DNA of 64,000 bases from Moraxella sp. ZY210820 (GTDB taxonomy: Bacteria > Pseudomonadota > Gammaproteobacteria > Pseudomonadales > Moraxellaceae), in assembly GCF_030674635.1 (NCBI RefSeq), contig NZ_CP089978.1, positions 1,550,001 through 1,614,000 of the forward strand, written 5' to 3'. The translations under genes were made by a program, and so were the position numbers. Shown here in pieces: positions 1 to 8,843 of this stretch. Within the stretch, counting starts at the first letter, position 1; every line of letters starts with the position of its first letter. Under the pieces are notes generated by a model. That model ran no database searches. It was not told where the DNA came from and was given only the letters and a program-made list of their open reading frames with translations.

Positions 1-540
<540 letters not shown>

Positions 541-618
541 CTATTAAAATGATGATACGTCTCATTATCCCATCAGAAACAGGATAATGCAAATTGAAAT
601 GAAATACAATTTTTTTCA

Positions 619-987
619 TCATTGAGAAGCTGATAAAATTTTCTTCCAAATATCATAAGTTGGTCGATTGGCTTTGGTTAAAACTTCATTACGCAGATGA
701 TTAATTTCTGAACAAGCAATATTTTCTCGTGTTTTTATTGATTGATTACTTGTAAGATAAAAATGCAAACCACATACTCTATCATGACGAGATGTTTTAA
801 AAAATTTAATATCTTCAATTTCATCATACTTAATTAATTTGGTTTTACCCGACACATAGTTTAAAATCAAATATTGTTCTGTCAATTCAAATTTTTCTAC
901 GGTATGACTTCTCCAATACATCACATAACCAATCATCACAGTTAAAATGATAGCAATCACTACAAATGAATGATGACGTTTTGCCAT
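619..987 (-). CDS. Small membrane-anchored protein of unknown function
   Basis: A 122-residue protein with one N-terminal hydrophobic segment (about residues 8-25) after a short basic start, MAKRHHS. The remainder is soluble and mixed alpha/beta. The stretch with LTEQYLILNYVSGKTKLIKY followed by DEIEDIKFF looks like a PH-like or YcxB-type small domain, but this is only an impression. Two cysteines are present (about residues 72 and 92). The start is supported by GGGA seven bases upstream of ATG. It lies between thiD and the DUF445 gene on the same strand. I do not recognise the family. Confidence 0.6.
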   Translation of the reverse strand: MAKRHHSFVVIAIILTVMIGYVMYWRSHTVEKFELTEQYLILNYVSGKTKLIKYDEIEDIKFFKTSRHDRVCGLHFYLTSNQSIKTRENIACSEINHLRNEVLTKANRPTYDIWKKILSASQ

Positions 988-1049
988 ATTTATTCCCTTT
1001 TATCAAAAATTAAACAGTTTAATTTTATACGCTTAAAATACACAATCCA

Positions 1050-2366
1050 TTATAAAAATGCAATAAATAAATGTGCCAGACCTGCTAAAAATCCTGTAAT
1101 ACCACCCAGTACAATCAAAATCCATTCATCTTCTTGGAACGCTGGACGTAATAAATTTTGAAATTCTTGCGGTGTCAATTCTCTAATTCTATCCCTAAAC
1201 ATCGTGTAAATTTTTTGAGCACGACTGGCATTAAATTCTGGGTCGCTCATTGGTTTCATAGTCAGCTCAATTGAATGCTCCACCAATGATTTTTTCAATT
1301 CACCATATTCTTTAAAGCCCAATGATGCCACCAAAATACCACTCACCCACGGATTATCCATAATTTGATAAACGTGCTGTTTAATTACACGGCGAGTTTG
1401 GTCTTTTTTTGCACCATACATCATTTCAGTCATAATGGTTTTTAGCGTAATCAATTCTTCTGTAACCACGCGAGCAAACACCGAAGAAACTTCATCTTGA
1501 CGTTTCATAAATGCACCTTGAATATTGTAGGTGCTAATATGTGGCGGTAATGGATAAACCCATGGAAATTTACGATTTTTAGTCAATTTAAATGCTTTTA
1601 AATATTTAACGGGCTTAGGCTCAAGCGGATTAAACACCATATAAATCGCAATCCAGTTGGTTAAAAATCCCCAAATACTAGCTAGAATTGGCACAGTCCA
1701 ATGATGTGGAATAATAAACCACAAAATCATTTGTAAAATACCAAAATAAATGCCAATAATCGCACTCACATGCCAAATAAAATTAATTTCCTTTTTACCC
1801 ACTTCCATAAACATTTTAACCATTAAACGGCGGTCATTTTCCATAGTATGCACCACCATTTCACGCATATTCACTAAATCTTCAACTTGACTGGTTAAAT
1901 CTGTCATTAACTCATTGATAATATGTGGTAATTCTTGATGTGCATAGGCATAAATACGGCGTTTTACGGCATAAGGGAGATGTTGCCAAGTGCTATTTTG
2001 GCGTTCACTCATCACTTCATCAATCAAATTATCTAAATCATCTTTAACTTGTTGTTCGACAAAATCAGCCATCGCTTGCGGATCCATCGCATCGATAAAT
2101 TCTTTAAGTGAACCGATTTTAGATAAAGTGTTATCAGTAATAATGCCTGAAATTCGCCCTGCTTTGCGTGGTACAATGCCCTGCCAACCTATTGGAATCG
2201 AACCTATGCGAAATCCCCAAAACTTAATTGGGTAAAACACCATCTTTAATGCCATCCACACATGTAACCACGTTACAAAAGCTGTTACAGGGACGATACT
2301 CATCGCCGCCAAAAAATCAGGGCGGTTAATAAAATTTTGGATATGAGCAATCGTCGTTTCTAGCAT
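1050..2366 (-). CDS. DUF445 family inner-membrane protein
   Basis: A 438-residue membrane protein recognised as DUF445. It has an N-terminal hydrophobic segment (about residues 17-45), then the conserved GWQGIVPRKAGRISG stretch, a long helical region (about 75-180), two central membrane segments (about 200-245) and a C-terminal membrane segment (about 417-438). The segment GFLTNWIAIYMVFNPLEPKP is very typical of the family, in which N-W-A-I-x-M-x-F precedes P. DUF445 proteins have no firmly established biochemical role. It appears to be a single-gene unit, with 196 bp to lpxB upstream and 62 bp to the next gene downstream. Confidence 0.85.
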   Translation of the reverse strand: MLETTIAHIQNFINRPDFLAAMSIVPVTAFVTWLHVWMALKMVFYPIKFWGFRIGSIPIGWQGIVPRKAGRISGIITDNTLSKIGSLKEFIDAMDPQAMADFVEQQVKDDLDNLIDEVMSERQNSTWQHLPYAVKRRIYAYAHQELPHIINELMTDLTSQVEDLVNMREMVVHTMENDRRLMVKMFMEVGKKEINFIWHVSAIIGIYFGILQMILWFIIPHHWTVPILASIWGFLTNWIAIYMVFNPLEPKPVKYLKAFKLTKNRKFPWVYPLPPHISTYNIQGAFMKRQDEVSSVFARVVTEELITLKTIMTEMMYGAKKDQTRRVIKQHVYQIMDNPWVSGILVASLGFKEYGELKKSLVEHSIELTMKPMSDPEFNASRAQKIYTMFRDRIRELTPQEFQNLLRPAFQEDEWILIVLGGITGFLAGLAHLFIAFL

Positions 2367-2562
2367 AGATTAAATAAACTATTGTATTTAAATCAATAAG
2401 TTTGATGGTAATAACTTAAAGTGTTAAGCATAGCATATTTTATTTTTGATGTATAATGCTTTAACAAAACATAGCAGAGCAATGTATAAATCATCACAAA
2501 ATAGGAGAATAATATGGGAAAAAATATTTCATCTCTAAAAGTATATCATTACATCATACCTA

Positions 2563-3762
2563 TCAACACCTACCTTTTGATAAAAGTGCCAATAATACTT
2601 CTACAATATTCATTTGCTGATTTTGTTGTAGTTGTTGATGTAATTGACGATGTTGCTGTTGTTGCTGTTGCCCTTGTGTGAGTAATAATTCAATTTCTTG
2701 CGATAAACGTTGTGCATTAGCATCATCTTGAATCAGTTCAACAACATATGGTTGTCGAGCAATAATATTGGGCAAAGAATATGATGAAATTTTTATCAAA
2801 CGTTTAACAATAAAATAGGTCAGCCAATGTAATTTATACAATACCACCATTGGTCGATGTAATAACATCGCTTCTAATGTCGCTGTTCCTGATGCCAATG
2901 CCACCACATCACAAGCTTCCATGACTAAACGCCCAATATTGGATTCTTGCCCATCATTGGCTAGAATTTGCACCACCTGTTGAATGTTCAATGGATAAGT
3001 ATTTAAATGTTGTTGAATTTGTTGGTATCTCAGCTGATTAATGGCAGGAATCACAAATTTTATATCAGGATATTTTGCTAATAATAATTGGGCTGATGAT
3101 AATAAAACAGGTAATAATCGTTCAACTTCGCCATTACGACTTCCTGGTAATAAAGCAATATATCTCTGCTGTTGTTGCAACTTTAACTGCTGACGTGCTT
3201 GTACGCTATTTTCTTGTAAAGGCAATTGTTCAGCAAGTGGATGCCCCACAAATACCGCAGGTACTTGATATTTTTGATAAAAATCAACTTCAAATGGAAA
3301 TAAGCACAACACCAAATCAACTGCTTTTTTAATAGCAAATACTCGCTTTTGTCGCCATGCCCACACCGATGGACTGACATATTGCACCGTTTTAATCGGT
3401 AAATTTAAATCTTTAATTTTTTTAGATAATCTTAAATTAAAATCAGGTGCATCAATCCCAATAAAAATATCTACAGGATTTTGTACCCAACGCTCAACCA
3501 AACCATCTCTCACAGCAAAAAGTTGTTTAATATCCTTTAAAACTTCAACAATTCCCATTACTGATAAAGTTTCCATCGCATAAAAACTCTGAAAGCCTTC
3601 GGTAATCATCTGTGAACCACCAATACCTTCAAACTCTATTTCTATATTATAGTTCATCGCATATTGTTTAAAGGCTTGTATCAACTTAACGCCTAAAGTA
3701 TCGCCTGATACCTCACCAACCACTATACCAATACGTAGTGCCTTTTTTATTTCATTCATCAT
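2563..3762 (-). CDS. lpxB: Lipid-A-disaccharide synthase
   Basis: LpxB joins UDP-2,3-diacylglucosamine to lipid X, making the disaccharide core of lipid A at the cytoplasmic face of the inner membrane. The N-terminus has GEVSGD (residues 16-21), followed by EGIGG, GIDAPDFN, YVSPSVWAWRQ, FVGHPL and LLPGSRNGEV, all family hallmarks. Length (399) is slightly above the usual 380-390 because of a Gln-rich tail (about residues 363-385) made by CAA/CAG runs. The start ATG overlaps the stop of the upstream rnhA-dnaQ gene (TAATG), indicating translational coupling. The Gln-rich tail is unusual but lies beyond the catalytic core. Confidence 0.97.
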   Translation of the reverse strand: MMNEIKKALRIGIVVGEVSGDTLGVKLIQAFKQYAMNYNIEIEFEGIGGSQMITEGFQSFYAMETLSVMGIVEVLKDIKQLFAVRDGLVERWVQNPVDIFIGIDAPDFNLRLSKKIKDLNLPIKTVQYVSPSVWAWRQKRVFAIKKAVDLVLCLFPFEVDFYQKYQVPAVFVGHPLAEQLPLQENSVQARQQLKLQQQQRYIALLPGSRNGEVERLLPVLLSSAQLLLAKYPDIKFVIPAINQLRYQQIQQHLNTYPLNIQQVVQILANDGQESNIGRLVMEACDVVALASGTATLEAMLLHRPMVVLYKLHWLTYFIVKRLIKISSYSLPNIIARQPYVVELIQDDANAQRLSQEIELLLTQGQQQQQQHRQLHQQLQQNQQMNIVEVLLALLSKGRC

Positions 3763-5483
3763 TACTCTGCCACATTTTCTGTCGCTATTGACGTATTTTC
3801 TTGTACAGTCTCTGGTTCACTTGGTTGTAGTTGAATATCTTGTTCAGCTTTTGCTTGTTCTTCTTGCAAACGTTTTGCTTCTTGTTCAGCTTTTAATTCT
3901 GCTTGACGTTCATCATAAGCGACTTGCCAATCTTCATTTTGTAGTCGGTAAAATACACTTGGCAAGGTGTCAGGATATTTTTTATCCGCTTTTTGTTGCC
4001 ATTGTTGATGGGCTTGTAATTCTTCATCTGTTGGTAAAATGACTGTTAAATTGGCTTGAATTGGTGCATAATATTCGGCTAAATTTTGCCCTGTCATGGA
4101 AAAACTATCCACAATATCTAATGCTACCTGCCCACCCGTCATCGCCAAATAAACATCAGCTAAGATTTCTGCATCGAGCAACGCACCATGGAATGTACGG
4201 TCTCGTTCAGGAATTTCATAGCGTTTAACCAATGCATCTAAAGAATTACGCTGACCACCATGTTTAGCTTTTGCCATCGCCAAAGTATCGGTAACACTAC
4301 ATACATCAGACAATTTACCTAAACCAACTTGTTCAAACTCCATATCTAAGAAGTTCATATCGAAGCTAGCATTATGGGCAATAATTTCCGCACCACGCAA
4401 GTAATCATATAGAATTTGAGCAACTTCATTAAAAATCGGCTTATCTAATAAAAATTCATCTGTAATACCATGCACGGTTACCGATTCGCCCACTTCCTTT
4501 TCTGGTTGAATATAAATATGAATCGAACTTCCTGTCAATTTGCGATTAATCATTTCAATCGCACCGACTTCAATAATACGGTCGCCATTGGCATGGAAAA
4601 AACCTGTAGTTTCTGTATCCAAAATTAATTGTCGCTGACCATGATAAGTTTTATTTGCCGAAGTAATCACAATATGTTCTGCCACTTGTTCAGGCGACAT
4701 CGCAATACGTTGAGATTTTTTCTTTTTGCGTGATTTTTTCTCAGTTATTTGAACAGACTCATCATTTTGCCCATCATCTAGCATTGATGATACGTCTATT
4801 TCAGCTTGATGATTAATTTCATGCTCATCAATTTCAGGTTGCTCTACCTGATATTCATCTGATAAATTCTGCTCTTGTTCTAATTCGTCAGCTTCTTGGT
4901 TCCAATCTAAACCGAAGGGATCAGTATTTAACCAATCATTTTCTATGCTTGATGCTTGTTGTATTTTACTTTCAGTTAATGTGATAGGTTCAGATTTCTG
5001 TACAGATGCAATAACCTTTAAATCATGATTAACATCAAGCACTTTATATTGTAAATTCGCCTGTTGTAATACAGCATCCACACCACGATTCGCTAACTGA
5101 TCAGCCATTTCATTACCATGATGTCCTGCATGACCTTTAATCCATTGCCAATCTATAATTCGTCCTTGACACACATCATCTAAAATTTGCCATAAATCAG
5201 GATTTTTAACATCTTTCCAATTTTTCTTTTTCCAACCATGAATCCATTGAGTAATGCCTTGATAGACATAATTTGAATCTGTCCAAATTTGAATCGGTAC
5301 ATCTTTAGGACACAACAAAATGCCTTCTATCGCCGCTGTAAGTTCCATGCGATTATTTGTCGTCTTAAGCTCACCACCACAGAATTGTTGTGTGGTATTA
5401 GATTGTTGCATATATACACCCCAACCGCCAGCCCCGGGATTACCACGACACGCCCCATCGACATACAACGTAATTTTAGACAT
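3762..5483 (-). CDS. rnhA-dnaQ: Fused ribonuclease HI and DNA polymerase III epsilon (proofreading exonuclease)
   Basis: One open frame encodes RNase HI (residues about 3-145) and a DnaQ-type 3'-5' exonuclease (about 283-455). The RNase HI acidic residues are visible: D9 in YVDGACRGNPG, E47 in RMELTAAIEG, D69 in TDSNYVYQG, and the last Asp in GHHGNEMADQLAN. The exonuclease shows DTETTGF, HNASFDMNFLD and HGALLDAEILADVYLAMTGGQ-type motifs. The roughly 140-residue linker is acidic and then basic (KKSRKKKKSQR), and the C-terminus is Gln/Glu rich. The chosen ATG at 5483 has AGGTGG just upstream and gives 573 residues; an upstream GTG at 5492 is less likely. In E. coli these are two adjacent divergent genes. 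The product should remove RNA from hybrids and proofread replication. Confidence 0.93.
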   Translation of the reverse strand: MSKITLYVDGACRGNPGAGGWGVYMQQSNTTQQFCGGELKTTNNRMELTAAIEGILLCPKDVPIQIWTDSNYVYQGITQWIHGWKKKNWKDVKNPDLWQILDDVCQGRIIDWQWIKGHAGHHGNEMADQLANRGVDAVLQQANLQYKVLDVNHDLKVIASVQKSEPITLTESKIQQASSIENDWLNTDPFGLDWNQEADELEQEQNLSDEYQVEQPEIDEHEINHQAEIDVSSMLDDGQNDESVQITEKKSRKKKKSQRIAMSPEQVAEHIVITSANKTYHGQRQLILDTETTGFFHANGDRIIEVGAIEMINRKLTGSSIHIYIQPEKEVGESVTVHGITDEFLLDKPIFNEVAQILYDYLRGAEIIAHNASFDMNFLDMEFEQVGLGKLSDVCSVTDTLAMAKAKHGGQRNSLDALVKRYEIPERDRTFHGALLDAEILADVYLAMTGGQVALDIVDSFSMTGQNLAEYYAPIQANLTVILPTDEELQAHQQWQQKADKKYPDTLPSVFYRLQNEDWQVAYDERQAELKAEQEAKRLQEEQAKAEQDIQLQPSEPETVQENTSIATENVAE

Positions 5484-5525
5484 TGATACCACCTATTTTC
5501 ACTTAAATTTGTATATTATTTCACA

Positions 5526-6134
5526 TTAACGTTGTAAATTGACAATCACATAATTAGGCTGACTAACCAAAGCAAACTGTCCACCTAAATTCAACCATAA
5601 ATACCCTTTGGGTGGTGCTGATAATTGATAATTCTGCCAATCATTAACCCAATAATTCATTTGACGATAGTTCATTGGAATCACATCGCCAACATTGAGT
5701 CGTAATGATGATGGGAGATGTGTTTGTTGCACAATGGTTGTTGTTTGTGGGGCATACAAAGCATTACCATGTGTTTGTGTGATGACTTGTGTAATCGGCT
5801 GTACATTAGCTGATGAATAATATACCACAGGTGCTTGATAAATCACAACTGGAGCTTGTTGAGTACGATATTGTTGATATTCCTGTGCGGACATCGGCTT
5901 AAATGGATGCACCACCACATTTTGACGATCTTGTAATACAGTACTGGTTGGTAAATGACGTATAGTAGTTTGCATATGCTGTTGTGCAGGCACTGAAGCA
6001 GGCAAATGTTGTACACTATAAGTGGTGGTTGATTGTTGTACTATCGGCACCTCAATAGAAATCCCCCATGATGTTTTTGCCATAACCATAGGCGACAATA
6101 TCATCAAGCCTACACATAGAATCTGTTGTTTCAT
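5526..6134 (-). CDS. RcnB-like secreted protein
   Basis: A roughly 202-residue exported protein. From the ATG at 6134 the N-terminus MKQQILCVGLMILSPMVMAK is a clean signal peptide ending AMA-like at VMAK. The middle is rich in Gln, Thr, Val and Tyr and of low complexity. The C-terminal 60 residues, with LRLNVGDVIPMNYRQ then APPKGYLWLNLGGQFALV, match the RcnB pattern (G-D-x-P ... PPxGYxW ... GxxxLV). RcnB in E. coli is a periplasmic protein linked to nickel/cobalt homeostasis; that role is not shown here. No metal-export gene is adjacent. The start was chosen over the upstream ATG at 6152 because it begins the signal peptide and has GAGTGA upstream. Confidence 0.75.
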   Translation of the reverse strand: MKQQILCVGLMILSPMVMAKTSWGISIEVPIVQQSTTTYSVQHLPASVPAQQHMQTTIRHLPTSTVLQDRQNVVVHPFKPMSAQEYQQYRTQQAPVVIYQAPVVYYSSANVQPITQVITQTHGNALYAPQTTTIVQQTHLPSSLRLNVGDVIPMNYRQMNYWVNDWQNYQLSAPPKGYLWLNLGGQFALVSQPNYVIVNLQR

Positions 6135-6161
6135 GATTTCACTCAAACACACACAAACACA

Positions 6162-6455
6162 TCATAATGCTGTTTTAATTAATGGACAAGCAGCTAAATC
6201 TGCATATAAAGCGTGAACTTGTTCTAATTCAGTAAAATAGAGTTTTGCTGTAATAGAATCATATTTCCCTGTGCGTGATGCTGTGGTTACTAAGCTACTT
6301 TCATCAAAATCTGGAAAATGTTTATGTAAAATTTCTACCACAGCTTGACGTAATTCAGCACCAGCCAAACCAATCAATTTAATTGGATAATCCATTGGAA
6401 ATACCCATAAATGCTCTTGTAACTCACGAGATGGTGTACGATCTAAAGTAGTCAT
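6162..6455 (-). CDS. YbeD family protein (DUF493)
   Basis: A 97-residue protein when started at ATG 6455 (MTTLDRTPSRELQEHLWVFP). It matches the YbeD/DUF493 family: a small ACT-like fold with FPxDYPIKxIG near the start, LVTTASRTGKYDSITAK in the middle and a C-terminal segment ending in VKTAL-like IKTAL. YbeD proteins are often found beside lipoate genes in enterics, but not here, and their function is not established. The longer frame from 6497 adds 14 unconserved residues and is not supported. It is followed after 27 bp by the RcnB-like gene on the same strand. Confidence 0.82.
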   Translation of the reverse strand: MTTLDRTPSRELQEHLWVFPMDYPIKLIGLAGAELRQAVVEILHKHFPDFDESSLVTTASRTGKYDSITAKLYFTELEQVHALYADLAACPLIKTAL

Positions 6456-6859
6456 ATTAGAAACTCTTTTCTTTATATCAAAAATTATCATCAACAACCT
6501 AGATAATAGACTAAATCTAAAATATGCAAAAATGTATATTTTAGTAATTTATCAATAGATTGTACTGAATATTCATATTATGAATATATTATTTAAAAAA
6601 TCAAGTTGATAAATGTTGCATAACACCTAAAAAATCATAAATAATTAAAATAAATCATAGACATATTACACCTGCAAGATTTCCAGCAACAAGATTAAAA
6701 TACATTTTATAATTTATTTATCAAATAAATATAATAAAATCTATCGTTCTTTACCATTAAAACTTATACTAAAGATGGTAACCAATTCACAGTTTATCAC
6801 TTGCTTTTAAAATTAAATCGGTTATAGTATGCACATCTTAGGCTACAAAAGACTATTTT
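6456..6859. other. Divergent intergenic region
   Basis: About 400 bp, very AT-rich, between the YbeD gene (minus) and the small gene at 6860 (plus). It must hold the promoters of both. A plus-strand sigma70-like promoter is visible at 6801-6828. I see no RNA gene, repeat or broken gene in the rest. Confidence 0.5.
6801..6828 (+). promoter_or_regulatory. Sigma70-like promoter for the 6860 gene
   Basis: TTGCTT (6801-6806), a 16-bp spacer and TATAGT (6823-6828) lie 31 bp before the ATG at 6860. This is a sequence match only. Confidence 0.45.
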
Positions 6860-7087
6860 ATGAGTTTATGGCAAAAATTGTTTAACAAAGATGAACATGA
6901 CAATGAACACAAAAATCACATTGCTTGTGTTGAAAATGACTGCTGTTGTCGTACTGATGAACAGTTAATTGAAATGCTCAAAACAAGTGATGATGAAGAT
7001 GTTATTCATGGTATTAAAAAAGTACTTAATTCACGAGGTTATAGCAAAAAAGAATTAGAATTACTACGCCAACCATTAGTATCATAA
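6860..7087 (+). CDS. Small hypothetical protein with CCC motif
   Basis: A 75-residue soluble protein starting MSLWQKLFNKDEHDNEHKNH, acidic and His/Asp rich, then ACVENDCCCRTDEQLIEML. The C-terminal half looks like two or three helices. The triple cysteine plus an upstream cysteine and histidines could bind a metal, but this is inference. It has a recognisable promoter and a strong downstream stem-loop, so it looks like an independent short transcript. I do not recognise the family. Confidence 0.6.
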   Translation: MSLWQKLFNKDEHDNEHKNHIACVENDCCCRTDEQLIEMLKTSDDEDVIHGIKKVLNSRGYSKKELELLRQPLVS

Positions 7088-7090
7088 TTG

Positions 7091-7129
7091 ATAAAAGGTA
7101 GATATATGATTGATATATCTACCTTTTAT
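7091..7129. terminator. Bidirectional terminator, 17-bp perfect stem
   Basis: ATAAAAGGTAGATATAT (7091-7107), loop GATTG, and the exact reverse complement (7113-7129). It sits between the convergent ends of the small gene (7087) and tmk (7151), so it probably serves both strands. The outer A/T pairs supply a short T-run on each strand. Confidence 0.75.
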
Positions 7130-7150
7130 ATTTACACAACCTAAATTTAA

Positions 7151-7744
7151 TTACAAATACGTCAAGGCTTGTTGCAATACTTGTTCAGCTTGTTGGGTTG
7201 CATCTAAACGTTTAATACGCTCAGGATAATTTTCATATAATTCTTGATAACCTGCATGAACTTTTGCAAAAAAATCATATTTTTCTTGTTCAAAACGGTC
7301 TAATTGCCCACGTTGTAATGCACGTTGCAAACCTAACTCAATCGGAGCATCGAGCCAAAAAGTTAAATCAGGCAAAATTGAAACAAATTGCTCATTTAAT
7401 GCACTAATTTTCTCTAAATCAACACCACGTCCCGCACATTGATAAGCAAAACTTGCATCAACAAAACGATCACTAAGAACAACCTTACCGTGTTGTAATG
7501 CTGGTAAAATGACTTGTGCAATATGCTGACTACGAGCTGCATAAATCAATAATAATTCACAATGATTATCCATTTTTTCTTGATGAGTATGTACCAATAA
7601 CTTACGAATATCTTCGGCTAACGGTGTACCACCGGGCTCACGTGTAATGATTACTTCTTTACCATTCTGGCTAAAATAATCCTGTAAGCCTTGAATTAAG
7701 GTGCTTTTCCCTACCCCTTCTGTACCTTCTAAGCTAATAAACAT
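7151..7744 (-). CDS. tmk: Thymidylate kinase
   Basis: Tmk converts dTMP to dTDP in the cytoplasm. The 197-residue protein begins MFISLEGTEGVGKSTLI with the P-loop (residues 7-14), followed by the DRF/Y-type motif in SDRFVDASFAYQ, GRGVD and a C-terminal LID-like region. Length is a little under the usual 200-213. It starts 3 bp after the stop of mltG, the gene pairing typical of gammaproteobacteria, so the two are co-transcribed. Confidence 0.97.
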   Translation of the reverse strand: MFISLEGTEGVGKSTLIQGLQDYFSQNGKEVIITREPGGTPLAEDIRKLLVHTHQEKMDNHCELLLIYAARSQHIAQVILPALQHGKVVLSDRFVDASFAYQCAGRGVDLEKISALNEQFVSILPDLTFWLDAPIELGLQRALQRGQLDRFEQEKYDFFAKVHAGYQELYENYPERIKRLDATQQAEQVLQQALTYL

Positions 7745-7747
7745 GAT

Positions 7748-8809
7748 TTACTCCTTACCACGAATCACCGCTAAATATTCGGCAACCGCTTGATTGTGCT
7801 GTTCTAAAGTCTCACTAAATTTATGTCCACCTTTACCTGTTGCCACAAAATACAAAGTCTTACTATTTTTATTTGGATGTAAAGCAGCATGAATCGCTTT
7901 TTGACTTGGTAAAGCAATTGGAGTTGGCGGTAAACCATAAATAGTATAGGTATTATAAGCTGTTGGTGTACGTAAATCTTGTTTAGTAATATTCCCTTGA
8001 TATCGATCGCCCATACCATAGATAACAGTAGGATCGGTTTGTAATTTCATACCAATTTTTAAACGGCGATAGAACACTCCAGAAACCTCAGCTAACTCTG
8101 CATCAATATTACTTTCTTTATCAATAATTGATGCCATAATTAAAGCTTCATAAGGCGTTTTATAAGGTAAATCCGTATCACGTTTTGCCCATTCCTGTTG
8201 TAAAATCTGTTGCTGACGTTGATATAAATCCGTCAAAATGCGTACATCTGTTTCACCTTTTTGATAAAAATAGGTATTAGGTGCAAATAAACCCTCAGGA
8301 TGACTATAAGGAATATTCAATTTTTGCAAAATTTGTTCTGTTGGTAAATCTAAAATCGTATTATTGACTAAAGGATCTTTTTTCAGCATTTGTACTAATT
8401 GCTTAAAATTCGTTCCTTCTACCACTGTAATACGATTTAATTGCACATTTTTTGCATTAGATACTAAATCTAATACTTGTTTAATATTCATATTGGGCTT
8501 AACTTCATAAATACCTGCTTTTAATGAAGTTTTAAGCATCATTTTTTGATAGAGTTTCAATACAATAGGAAATTTGACATTTTGCTCTACTGCAATACGG
8601 TCAATTAATCGACTATAAGTATCACCAGTTTTGATACTAATCGACTGTTGATTTTCTTTTAATTGAAAAGGTTGCATCAACGTTTGATAGCCAACAAAGA
8701 TAGTAACAACCACTCCCATTAACAGTACCAATAACAATAAACCAAAACCACCTTTTTTAGATGATTTAGCTTCAGTTTGTTTAGATTTGTTTTGTTTCTG
8801 TTTTGCCAT
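7748..8809 (-). CDS. mltG: Endolytic murein transglycosylase MltG (YceG-like)
   Basis: MltG cuts nascent peptidoglycan glycan strands at the outer face of the inner membrane, limiting chain length. The 353-residue protein has a Lys-rich cytoplasmic start, one membrane anchor (about residues 21-42), a LysM-like region and the YceG domain. The family motif with the catalytic Glu is seen in LIMASIIDKESN, followed by GVFYRRLKIGMKLQTDPTVI and the conserved NTYTIYGLPPTPIALP. It lies between era and tmk in a run of minus-strand genes. Confidence 0.95.
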   Translation of the reverse strand: MAKQKQNKSKQTEAKSSKKGGFGLLLLVLLMGVVVTIFVGYQTLMQPFQLKENQQSISIKTGDTYSRLIDRIAVEQNVKFPIVLKLYQKMMLKTSLKAGIYEVKPNMNIKQVLDLVSNAKNVQLNRITVVEGTNFKQLVQMLKKDPLVNNTILDLPTEQILQKLNIPYSHPEGLFAPNTYFYQKGETDVRILTDLYQRQQQILQQEWAKRDTDLPYKTPYEALIMASIIDKESNIDAELAEVSGVFYRRLKIGMKLQTDPTVIYGMGDRYQGNITKQDLRTPTAYNTYTIYGLPPTPIALPSQKAIHAALHPNKNSKTLYFVATGKGGHKFSETLEQHNQAVAEYLAVIRGKE

Positions 8810-8843
8810 TATCTTAAAAATCTATATCATCATTCAACTACGA

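Noticed and set aside
563..589. Hairpin CATTATCC / GGATAATG with a TPP-riboswitch-like GGATAATG upstream of thiD
   Set aside because: The GGATAATG is on the wrong strand relative to thiD and the remaining riboswitch core (CTGAGA, ACCTGA) is missing. It has no T-run, so it is not a convincing terminator either.
970..1161. Plus-strand 63-codon frame
   Set aside because: It overlaps the 3' part of the DUF445 gene in antisense and has no ribosome site or recognisable product.
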